This document shows, in pieces, positions 7,095 to 14,257 of a stretch of 43,031 nt of DNA. Positions within the stretch are counted from its first letter, which is position 1. Every line of letters begins with the position of its first letter. The notes beneath the pieces were generated by a model that had not been told where the DNA came from, did no database searches, and worked only from the letters and a program-made list of their open reading frames with translations. This DNA is from an uncultured Dorea sp. GTDB taxonomy: Bacteria > Bacillota > Clostridia > Lachnospirales > Lachnospiraceae. Position numbers and translations under genes: made by a program. The stretch spans positions 1 to 43,031 of the forward strand of contig CAJTYU010000027.1 of the NCBI GenBank assembly GCA_910584095.1, read 5' to 3'.

Positions 7095-9482
7095 ATGTCT
7101 GAAGAGAAAATAATAATAGACGAGACTTGTGAATGCGGCTGCGGCCATAACCATCATCATGAGCATGAAGATCATGACTGTCACCATGGGGAAGAGTGCG
7201 GCTGCGGCCATAACCATCATTATGAGCATGAAGATCATGACTGTCACCATGGGGAAGAGTGCGGCCACGGCCATCATGGCCATGGAGAACATGGGCATCA
7301 TCACCATGAGGTACAGAAACATACGGGTCATGAATTTGACAAGGTAAAAGCGCATACCCAGCAGAAGGTATATATTCTGGAGAATCTTGGCTGTGCCAAC
7401 TGTGCGGCCAAGATGGAGAAGGCCATCAATGAACTGCCGCAGGTGGAAGCGGCTACAATTACTTATGCAACAAAGCAGCTCAGGGTTGCTGCCAACCATC
7501 AGGAGCGGCTTCTGCCGGATTTTCAGAGAATCTGCAGTTCCATAGAGCATCAGGTAACCGTAGTTCCCAGAGAGGGCGCCCTATCTGAGAAAAAGAAGAA
7601 GCAGAGTGTTTACAAGGAGCACAAAAAGGAATTTTTCAGTATCGGGCTGGGGGCAGTCTTGTTTATTGCCGGAATAGTCCTTGAAAATATGAATTTGGAT
7701 CCGCTGTATGGAAAAGATCTGCCGTACAGCGCCGTCGTCTTTATACTTGCCTATATTCTGCTTGGCTGGGAGATTGTTTTGACAGCTCTTAAAAATTTGA
7801 AAAGCGGGCGGATATTTGACGAAAATTTTCTGATGAGCGTGGCTACGCTTGCCGCATTTGTTATCGGTGATTTTGCTGAGGCAGTGGGCGTTATGTTGTT
7901 TTACCGTGTGGGAGAGTTGTTTGAAGATATAGCGGTGGAACGAAGCCGTTCACAGATTATGGAAGCCGTTGATATGCGTCCGGAGGTAGTGAATCTGGTT
8001 CGCGGGGATCAAGTGGAGGAGATTCCGGCAGGCGATGCGGCTGTGGGAGATATAATCCTGATCCGGCCGGGAGACCGTATTGGCTTGGACGGTATGGTGA
8101 CAGAGGGCGCGAGCCGGATTGATACATCTCCAGTTACCGGAGAGCCGGTGCCTGTGGCGGTTGAGGAAGGCGATGAAATCCTGTCCGGCTGCGTCAATGA
8201 GCTGGGAGCATTGAAATTAAAGGTTACCAAGCCTTTGAGCGAGTCAATGGTGACTAGGATTCTGGATTCTGTGGAAAATGCGGCTGCGGGCAAGCCGAAG
8301 ATGGATCGCTTTATTACCAGATTTGCAAGGATTTATACGCCGATCGTGGTTTTGGCGGCTGTTCTTACAGCGGTTATTCCCTCGGTGATTACCGGAGACT
8401 GGAATCATTGGATTTATACGGCTATTACATTTTTGGTAATCAGCTGTCCCTGCGCGCTGGTGCTAAGCGTGCCGCTTGCATTTTTCTCAGGGATTGGGGC
8501 AGGCTCCAGACAGGGAATTTTATTTAAGGGCGGCCTGGCGATCGAAGGGCTGAAGAATATCAAGGCGGTCGTAATGGATAAGACCGGAACGATCACAAAG
8601 GGAGAGTTTAAGCTGCAGCAGGCGATTCCATATGGAGAGGTATCTGAGGCAGAGCTGTTGAAAATGGCGGCGGAATGTGAACTCCTATCTACGCATCCGA
8701 TCGGAAGCAGCATTGTGGCCGCAGCGGAAGAAAAGGGACTCAAACTTCATAGGCCTGAGAAAACGGAAGAGATTTCAGGTAAGGGAATTAGGGCAGAGAT
8801 TGCCGGGAGAGAGGTGTTATGCGGCAGCCGGACGTTGATGGGACTGCATGGAATCGATCTTGCCGGGTATCAGAATGAGCAGTACGGAACAGAGGTGCTT
8901 GCCGCAGTGGGCGGCAGTTATGCGGGCTGTCTGGTGATCGCAGATACGATAAAGGAGGACGCTTCGGAATCCATTCGAAATATGAAACAGCAGGGGATCG
9001 TAACGGCGATGCTGACAGGGGATTCAAAGGCCAGCGCAGAGGCCGTTGCCGTCAAAACAGGAATTGACGAGGTTTATGCGAAACTCCTGCCGGAGGAAAA
9101 ACTTACAAGACTTAAGGAGATCCGGCAAAAGCACGGCGCGGTTATGTTTGTAGGGGACGGAATCAACGATGCGCCGGTGCTTGCGGGAGCAGATGTGGGC
9201 GCGGCAATGGGAAGCGGCGCAGATGCGGCTATCGAGGCTGCGGATGTGGTATTTATGAATTCTTCTGTGAAGGCGATCGGAGAGGCAATCCGTATTGCAA
9301 AGGTAACAGGGAATATAGCGGTACAGAACGTGGTATTTGCGCTGGCTGTGAAAGCGCTGGTAATGGTAATGGGATTTATGGGCGGCGCGAATATGTGGAT
9401 GGCAGTATTTGCCGATACAGGAGTTGCGATGCTGTGTGTGCTGAATTCCATCCGGGCTTTGTATGCGGGAAGCAAAAGATAA
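7095..9482 (+). CDS. cadA: CadA/ZntA-like P1B-type heavy-metal ATPase with duplicated His-rich N-terminus
   Basis: This is an ATP-driven membrane exporter, probably of Zn2+, Cd2+ or Pb2+, of 795 residues. The first 75 residues are extremely rich in His, Cys, Asp and Glu, including a 21-residue segment repeated twice (residues 13-33 and 34-54). An HMA domain follows, with C100/C103 in GCANCAAK. The core shows TGEPVPV, CPC at 451-453, phosphorylated D495 in DKTGTITKG, the HP motif (STHPIG), and GDGINDAPVL. The TM7 Lys (ALAVKALVM) and TM8 Asp (VFADTGVAML) fit the P1B-2 (Zn/Cd/Pb) group. ATG 7095 is preceded by GGAGGTG; the upstream TTG at 7077 is not convincing. An ArsR-type operator lies upstream. 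Confidence 0.94.
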   Translation: MSEEKIIIDETCECGCGHNHHHEHEDHDCHHGEECGCGHNHHYEHEDHDCHHGEECGHGHHGHGEHGHHHHEVQKHTGHEFDKVKAHTQQKVYILENLGCANCAAKMEKAINELPQVEAATITYATKQLRVAANHQERLLPDFQRICSSIEHQVTVVPREGALSEKKKKQSVYKEHKKEFFSIGLGAVLFIAGIVLENMNLDPLYGKDLPYSAVVFILAYILLGWEIVLTALKNLKSGRIFDENFLMSVATLAAFVIGDFAEAVGVMLFYRVGELFEDIAVERSRSQIMEAVDMRPEVVNLVRGDQVEEIPAGDAAVGDIILIRPGDRIGLDGMVTEGASRIDTSPVTGEPVPVAVEEGDEILSGCVNELGALKLKVTKPLSESMVTRILDSVENAAAGKPKMDRFITRFARIYTPIVVLAAVLTAVIPSVITGDWNHWIYTAITFLVISCPCALVLSVPLAFFSGIGAGSRQGILFKGGLAIEGLKNIKAVVMDKTGTITKGEFKLQQAIPYGEVSEAELLKMAAECELLSTHPIGSSIVAAAEEKGLKLHRPEKTEEISGKGIRAEIAGREVLCGSRTLMGLHGIDLAGYQNEQYGTEVLAAVGGSYAGCLVIADTIKEDASESIRNMKQQGIVTAMLTGDSKASAEAVAVKTGIDEVYAKLLPEEKLTRLKEIRQKHGAVMFVGDGINDAPVLAGADVGAAMGSGADAAIEAADVVFMNSSVKAIGEAIRIAKVTGNIAVQNVVFALAVKALVMVMGFMGGANMWMAVFADTGVAMLCVLNSIRALYAGSKR
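7131..7256 (+). repeat. 63-base tandem duplication coding His-rich metal-binding segment
   Basis: Two almost identical 63-base units (7131-7193 and 7194-7256) differ at only two positions that I can see. Each codes for a 21-residue CGCGHNHHHEHEDHDCHHGE-like unit. A partial third unit begins at 7257. Confidence 0.93.
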
Positions 9483-9522
9483 GCGGACCGACGAATATTA
9501 AGGATTATTAGGTTATCGGATA

Positions 9523-9565
9523 AGACACTAAAGTTATTGGAATATTAGCTTTAGTGTCTCTTTTA
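9523..9565 (+). terminator. Terminator after the cadA-like gene
   Basis: AGACACTAAAG (9523-9533) pairs with CTTTAGTGTCT (9549-9559), followed by CTTTTAT. A related hairpin occurs at 10017-10051. Confidence 0.8.
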
Positions 9566-9614
9566 TGATATGATATTTTCAGGATTTGACTAAGAGAATG
9601 AAAGGAATCATGTT

Positions 9615-9716
9615 ATGGATAAATCAAAGAAAGACATACTGGTACAGCATGAAGAGCGTTTTTATATCGCGCATAGTAAATGCCCTTTTACGAAAGACAT
9701 TTGTGTCATACCTTAA
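9615..9716 (+). CDS. 33-residue small ORF, uncertain
   Basis: ATG 9615 has AAAGGA eight bases upstream and encodes 33 residues (MDKSKKDILVQHEERF...CPFTKDICVIP) before a stop. It contains two Cys in CPFTKDIC and no membrane segment. It may be the 5' stub of a decayed gene, because the downstream DNA to about 9960 is a remnant. I do not recognise it. Confidence 0.3.
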   Translation: MDKSKKDILVQHEERFYIAHSKCPFTKDICVIP

Positions 9717-9730
9717 TTTTATACGGCTGA

Positions 9731-9940
9731 GTGAGGCGGAAAAACATTTTAGAGGAGATTGGAAAGCAGTTTGAGGAAGAAGAGGGGATTAAAGCTAATG
9801 TAGTCAGCGAGGCTTACGACAATACTCATAACAAGATTACGACAAGTGTAATGGGTGGTTCGCCTGTTGATATGGCTTATCTGGATACGATCTGGCCGGC
9901 AGAATCCATGGAACGGATCTTCTTTCCGAAAAAATCGTAA
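9731..9940 (+). pseudogene. Fragment of an ABC-transporter solute-binding protein
   Basis: About 65 residues (ILEEIGKQFEEEEGIK...NKITTSVMGGSPVDMAYLDTIWPAE) resemble the N-terminal part of family 1 extracellular sugar-binding proteins: a periodic-fold start, then a small Gly-rich turn and a D-x-x-x-x-D segment. The signal peptide and the remaining roughly 350 residues are missing, the GTG start has no convincing ribosome site, and the frame ends soon after. I read it as a decayed gene between two look-alike terminators. The family assignment is by eye and tentative. Confidence 0.5.
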
Positions 9941-10016
9941 AAGAGGATAGCGTATTAGAACCATTGCATATTATGTGGATAAAAGGATAAAAGAATAGAA
10001 AAATAAAGCAAAACAT

Positions 10017-10060
10017 GGCACTAAGGTTACGAAAATCTTAACTTTAGTGTCTTTTCTATT
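10017..10060 (+). terminator. Terminator resembling the one at 9523
   Basis: GGCACTAAGGTTA (10017-10029) pairs with TAACTTTAGTGTC (10039-10051), allowing G-T pairs, then TTTTCTATTT. Its right arm and tail nearly repeat those at 9549-9565, so the 450-base decayed stretch is bracketed by similar hairpins. Confidence 0.75.
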
Positions 10061-10067
10061 TCAGATA

Positions 10068-10096
10068 TTGAAATATGCCGGTTTCTTTGGCATAAT
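10068..10096 (+). promoter_or_regulatory. Promoter of the arsR-ATPase operon
   Basis: TTGAAA (10068-10073), 17 bases, CATAAT (10091-10096), just upstream of the operator at 10109-10132. Confidence 0.55.
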
Positions 10097-10108
10097 TATA
10101 AAATGAGC

Positions 10109-10132
10109 GTATATTCATATGATGCAATATAC
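10109..10132. promoter_or_regulatory. ArsR/CadC-type operator, autoregulatory
   Basis: GTATATT (10109-10115) and AATATAC (10126-10132) form a perfect 7-10-7 inverted repeat around a CATATGATGC centre. ATTCATATGA at 10113-10122 is identical to bases inside the cadA operator at 7054-7063. Confidence 0.6.
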
Positions 10133-10148
10133 ATGAAGGGAAGAAAAC

Positions 10149-10511
10149 ATGAAGAATCACACAGAAGTGGAATGCTGCGATATTGTAGCGACCCATGAAG
10201 AAACAATCCGGAAAGTGAAAAGCGGGATGCCGGCGGATGAGACGATCAAGGGACTGGCAGATTTTTATAAGGTGTTTGGAGATGCAACAAGGATTCGCAT
10301 TTTGTGCGTGCTTCTTCAGGCAGAGGTATGCGTATGCGATCTGGCAGAGCTTTTGGAGATGACACAGTCGGCGATTTCCCATCAGCTTCGCGTCTTAAAG
10401 CAGATGAAGCTGGTAAAGAATCGTAGGGAAGGGAAGACGGTGTATTATTCATTGGCGGACGGACATATTCAGACGATTATCAGTCAGGGAATGGAGCATA
10501 TCGCAGAGTAA
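10149..10511 (+). CDS. ArsR/SmtB-family metal-sensing repressor, CadC-like
   Basis: This 120-residue winged-helix repressor should leave DNA when it binds metal. The helix-turn-helix lies around residues 64-95 (VCDLAELLEMTQSAISHQLRVLKQ). Two metal sites can be read by position. An alpha3N-type thiolate site could be formed by C9/C10 near the N-terminus with C61 and C63 in VCVCDLA. An alpha5 site is D104, H106, H117, E120, whose 2-11-3 spacing matches CadC exactly. These fit a Cd/Pb/Zn sensor. It starts an operon with the P-type ATPase 16 bases downstream and has its own operator upstream; the shared operator core suggests it also represses the ATPase at 7095. Confidence 0.9.
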   Translation: MKNHTEVECCDIVATHEETIRKVKSGMPADETIKGLADFYKVFGDATRIRILCVLLQAEVCVCDLAELLEMTQSAISHQLRVLKQMKLVKNRREGKTVYYSLADGHIQTIISQGMEHIAE

Positions 10512-10527
10512 TGGGCGGGGGAAGAAG

Positions 10528-12390
10528 ATGACAAAGCAGACGAAGATAAAAGTGCTGGTATTAATAGCAGGAGCAATTGCATACGGAGCAGCGGTCATAG
10601 CGTCGGGAAAGTATCAGATGTCAGATGAAGAGAGACTTCTGATGTTTCTGGCAGCGTATCTTTTGATTGGATTTGAGGCGTTTGGAAGATTTCGCGATAA
10701 TCTTATGAAACGGAGGTTTTTTGACGAGAATCTTCTGATGATTCTGGCTACGGTGGGCGCCTTTGGCGTGGGGCGGTATGTTGAGGCGGCTGCGGCGATG
10801 CTTTTGTTTGAGGTGGGCGTTATTTTTGAAGAAGCTTCTGTGGACCGGACAAAGAGAATGATTGCGGGCATGATCGATATCCGCCCGGAATACGCGACAA
10901 GGATAATACGCGGGAAGGAATTTAAGGTTGAGCCTTCTGCGCTGAAGCTGTTTAACCGGATTGTGATTAAACCGGGCGAGAGGGTCCCGGTAGACGCGAT
11001 GGTGCTCACGGGAAAGACAACGCTGGATACGAAGGCTTTGACCGGCGAGGTTATGCCGCGGACAGTTGTTCCGGGAGATATGGTTTACAGCGGATGTATT
11101 AACCTGACAGGAGTGATCGAGGCTAAGGTTCTGGCTCTTTATGAGGATTCTACGGTATCGCGGATTATGGAGATGGTGGAAGAAGCACAGGAGAACCGCG
11201 CGGAAAGCGAGAGCTTTATCACGACATTCAGTAAGTTTTATTCGCCTGCGATTGCGCTGATCGCGCTGCTGGTCATGATTGTGCCGCCGTTTACCTTTGC
11301 GCCAGGTTCGGATGAAACGTGGATTTACCGGGGACTTGTGGTCTTGATTGCGGCCTGCCCGGCCGGACTTGTCCTGTCAACGCCGGTGGCTTTTCTGGGA
11401 GGTATCGCCAGTGCGGCCAGACAGGGGATACTGGTGAAGGGTGGCAACTATCTTGAGGATCTTGCCAAGACGGATACATTTATTTTTGATAAAACCGGCA
11501 CTTTGACGGAAGGCGTATTTAAGGTACGCGAAATAAAGGCTGTAGGTATGTCGGAGGAGGATCTGCTGAAGATAGCGGCCCATGTGGAGAGTTATTCGAA
11601 CCATCCCATTGCTCAGTCGATCAGGGCGGCTTATAATGGCAGATATGATAAGACGAAGGTGAAGAGGATCCGAGAGGATGCGGGTTACGGCGTCAGCGCA
11701 TTGTATGACGACGAATGGGTGCATATCGGTAATCGTAGAATGGCGGAGCGTTATCAGATTGAGACAGACCGTGTGAACAGTCCGGGAAGTGTACTTTATG
11801 TAATTATCAAGCGGCGCTATGCGGGATATATCGTGATTTCTGATTCAATTAAAGAAGGCGCCAAAGAAATGCTTGAGGAGCTGAAAGAGAAGTACCAGTC
11901 TGTGCTGGTAATGCTTACAGGAGACGAGAAGAATGAGGCGGTCCGTGTAGCGGAAGAGCTCCAGATGGATTATGCATATTCGGATCTTATGCCGGGAGAT
12001 AAGCTGGAACTGGTAGAGGAGTTTCTGGATGTGGAGGATGATTCCGAGAAGGTAGCGTGCGTCGGGGACGGTATCAACGACGCGCCGATCATTGCAAGGG
12101 CGGATGTGGGTATTGCCATGGGAGCGCTGGGGTCCGCGGCAGCCATTGAAGCGGCGGATGTCGTGCTTATGGATGATGAACTGCCCCGGATTGTAGATGC
12201 GATTAAGATTGCAAGGGAGACTATGCGCGTGGTTGGCCAGAATATTTCTTTTGCAATGATGATCAAGGTAATTGTGCTGGCGCTTGCGGCGATTGGATAT
12301 ATCTCCATGTGGGGCGCGGTATTCGCGGATTTGGGCGTGATGCTGGTATCCATTATCAATGCGGCATGGGTGGTAAAGTATACGGCTTAA
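10528..12390 (+). CDS. P1B-type ATPase lacking an HMA domain and with a CPA transport motif
   Basis: This 620-residue membrane ATPase of the heavy-metal family is co-transcribed with the ArsR repressor. It starts almost at once with the first membrane helix, so there is no N-terminal metal-binding domain. Core motifs are present: TGEVMPR, D321 in DKTGTLTEG, SNHPIA, MLTGDEKN and GDGINDAPII. The TM7 Lys (MMIKVIVLA) and TM8 Asp (VFADLGVML) of the Zn/Cd group are kept. The membrane transport motif is C277-P278-A279 (AACPAGLVLSTP) where the group has CPC, so one metal-ligand Cys is missing. It may carry a different ion or have altered affinity. The metal is unknown. Confidence 0.9.
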   Translation: MTKQTKIKVLVLIAGAIAYGAAVIASGKYQMSDEERLLMFLAAYLLIGFEAFGRFRDNLMKRRFFDENLLMILATVGAFGVGRYVEAAAAMLLFEVGVIFEEASVDRTKRMIAGMIDIRPEYATRIIRGKEFKVEPSALKLFNRIVIKPGERVPVDAMVLTGKTTLDTKALTGEVMPRTVVPGDMVYSGCINLTGVIEAKVLALYEDSTVSRIMEMVEEAQENRAESESFITTFSKFYSPAIALIALLVMIVPPFTFAPGSDETWIYRGLVVLIAACPAGLVLSTPVAFLGGIASAARQGILVKGGNYLEDLAKTDTFIFDKTGTLTEGVFKVREIKAVGMSEEDLLKIAAHVESYSNHPIAQSIRAAYNGRYDKTKVKRIREDAGYGVSALYDDEWVHIGNRRMAERYQIETDRVNSPGSVLYVIIKRRYAGYIVISDSIKEGAKEMLEELKEKYQSVLVMLTGDEKNEAVRVAEELQMDYAYSDLMPGDKLELVEEFLDVEDDSEKVACVGDGINDAPIIARADVGIAMGALGSAAAIEAADVVLMDDELPRIVDAIKIARETMRVVGQNISFAMMIKVIVLALAAIGYISMWGAVFADLGVMLVSIINAAWVVKYTA

Positions 12391-12415
12391 ACGGTGTTTT
12401 GGAGCAGGAGGGATT

Positions 12416-12955
12416 ATGAAAGGGTATATTAGAAAATATTTGACTGCGCTGCTGGTAATGCTTTTTGCAGTTTCTGTGCTGACCGGCTGCGGGAACAAGT
12501 CTCTGGAGGAGGGGCTTAAACTTTTAGAAGCGGGAGATTATGAGGCTTCTGTGGACAAATTCAAAGAAGCGGCGGAGAAAGACCAGTATGCCGGGGAGGC
12601 TTACCGTGGAATCGGAATTGCCAAATGGGAGCTTGGACAATACGAAGCGGCCCGCAATGCGTTTGTTTCCGCGCTGGATAATGACGCAGAGAAAACAGCG
12701 CCTATTTATAATTTTCTCGGGAACTGCGAGATGCAGCTGGGCAATGCAAAGGCGGCGCTGAATTATTATAATCTTGGCATAGCCTGCGAGGACTGCAGCG
12801 AGGAGATGCTTCAGGAGATGAAGTTTAACGAGATTGCGGCCTATGAGCAGTGCGGCGAATGGGAGAATGCAAAAACAAAGCTTGCTGAATATACTGCGGC
12901 GTATCCGGAGGATACGAGAGCGGAAAAGGAAGCTGAATTTTTTGAAACACAGTAA
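12416..12955 (+). CDS. TPR-repeat lipoprotein
   Basis: This 179-residue exported lipoprotein has a Lys/Arg n-region, a hydrophobic stretch (about residues 9-21) and a lipobox LTGC with the lipidated Cys at about 25. The mature part consists of tetratricopeptide-like helices (EEGLKLLEAGDYEASVDKF..., AYRGIGIAKWELGQYEAA..., YNFLGNCEMQLGNAKAALNYY...), a protein-interaction scaffold on the outer face of the membrane. It follows the ATPase by 25 bases with a GGAGGGATT ribosome site and precedes hflX by 18 bases. The partner is unknown; the neighbours do not suggest one. Confidence 0.85.
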   Translation: MKGYIRKYLTALLVMLFAVSVLTGCGNKSLEEGLKLLEAGDYEASVDKFKEAAEKDQYAGEAYRGIGIAKWELGQYEAARNAFVSALDNDAEKTAPIYNFLGNCEMQLGNAKAALNYYNLGIACEDCSEEMLQEMKFNEIAAYEQCGEWENAKTKLAEYTAAYPEDTRAEKEAEFFETQ

Positions 12956-12973
12956 AAGAATAGGAATAAATGA

Positions 12974-14224
12974 ATGATTGAGATTGGAAAGAAGGAAGAA
13001 CGGGTAATTCTTGTGGGAGTCTGTCTGGGGATGGAAAGAGAGACGGAGGAATCCTTGGACGAGCTTGAGGAACTTGTGAAAACAGTGGGAGCCGTAAGCG
13101 TTGGACGTGTGATTCAGAAAAGGGATGAGATTCATCCGGGGACCTATGTGGGCACGGGAAAGATTGGAGAAATTAAAGATCTTTTATGGGAGACAGAGGC
13201 TTCCGGGATTGTCTGTGACGATGAATTGTCTCCGGCGCAGATCGGGAATCTTAGGGATGAACTCGATATTAAAATTATGGATCGGACGTTACTGATTCTT
13301 GATATTTTTGCGGCAAGGGCAGTTACCAGAGAGGGTAAGATCCAAGTAGAATTGGCGCAATTGAAGTACAGGCAGACCAGACTCACCGGATATGGAACAT
13401 CTCTTTCCAGACTGGGAGGAGGGATCGGTACCAGAGGCCCCGGCGAGAAGAAACTAGAGGTTGACAGACGTCTGATTAAGAGCCGGATTGCCAGATTGAA
13501 CCGTGATCTTCGAGAGATCAAGAATCACCGGCAGGTGACAAGGGAGCAGAGACAGCGGGACATGCTTCCTGTGGCGGCTATTGTGGGGTATACCAACGCC
13601 GGGAAATCTACATTGCTGAACCGGCTGACTGGCGCGGGAGTCCTGGCAGAGGATAAGCTGTTTGCAACGCTGGATGCAACTACAAGGGGATATCGTCTTG
13701 GCAGCGGACAGGAGATATTATTTACGGATACGGTAGGATTTATCCGGAAGCTTCCCCATCATCTGGTGGATGCGTTTAGAAGTACGCTTGAGGAGGCAAA
13801 ATATGCAGATGTGATTCTGCATATGGTGGATGCGTCAAATCCGGGAATGGATATGCAGATGCATATTGTGTATGAGACGCTGCAGGGTTTGGGGATTCAA
13901 AATAAACCGGTGATTACGGTGTTTAACAAACAGGATTGTCTTACACAGCCAGTGATCCTTAGAGACTTCAAGGCGGATGAGACAGTTTGCCTGTCGGCGT
14001 TTACCGGAGAGGGGATAGAGGAGCTGGAAGAGAAGCTTGAGAAAGTTCTGAGAGAACAGAAAACAGCGATACGGCATATATTTTCCTACCGGGACGGGGC
14101 AAAGCTGCAGATGATCCGCAAGTATGGAGAATTGCTGAAAGAGGAATATTTGGAGGAGGGAATCGCCATTGAGGCATATGTTCCTGTCCGGATATACGAG
14201 CAGCTTCTTAGAGACGCCAAATAA
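12974..14224 (+). CDS. hflX: Ribosome-associated GTPase HflX
   Basis: HflX is a 416-residue GTPase that binds the 50S subunit and helps split or rescue stalled ribosomes. The N-terminal HflX domain spans about residues 20-190, including the Gly-rich SRLGGGIGTRGPGEKKLEVDRR. The G domain has G1 GYTNAGKST, G3 DTVGFI, G4 NKQD and a G5-like SAFTGEG. The length is normal for the family. The ribosome site is weak (TAGGAATAAA), so initiation may rely on coupling to the upstream lipoprotein gene. Confidence 0.95.
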   Translation: MIEIGKKEERVILVGVCLGMERETEESLDELEELVKTVGAVSVGRVIQKRDEIHPGTYVGTGKIGEIKDLLWETEASGIVCDDELSPAQIGNLRDELDIKIMDRTLLILDIFAARAVTREGKIQVELAQLKYRQTRLTGYGTSLSRLGGGIGTRGPGEKKLEVDRRLIKSRIARLNRDLREIKNHRQVTREQRQRDMLPVAAIVGYTNAGKSTLLNRLTGAGVLAEDKLFATLDATTRGYRLGSGQEILFTDTVGFIRKLPHHLVDAFRSTLEEAKYADVILHMVDASNPGMDMQMHIVYETLQGLGIQNKPVITVFNKQDCLTQPVILRDFKADETVCLSAFTGEGIEELEEKLEKVLREQKTAIRHIFSYRDGAKLQMIRKYGELLKEEYLEEGIAIEAYVPVRIYEQLLRDAK

Positions 14225-14257
14225 TGTGAGAATTGATACGAAGACTTGGAGGATAAT

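Noticed and set aside
7089..7550. A 153-residue minus-strand frame opposite the start of cadA, rich in Met, Ala and Val
   Set aside because: It is the antisense shadow of the His-rich repeat (CAT codons read as ATG) and has no ribosome site or codon signal.
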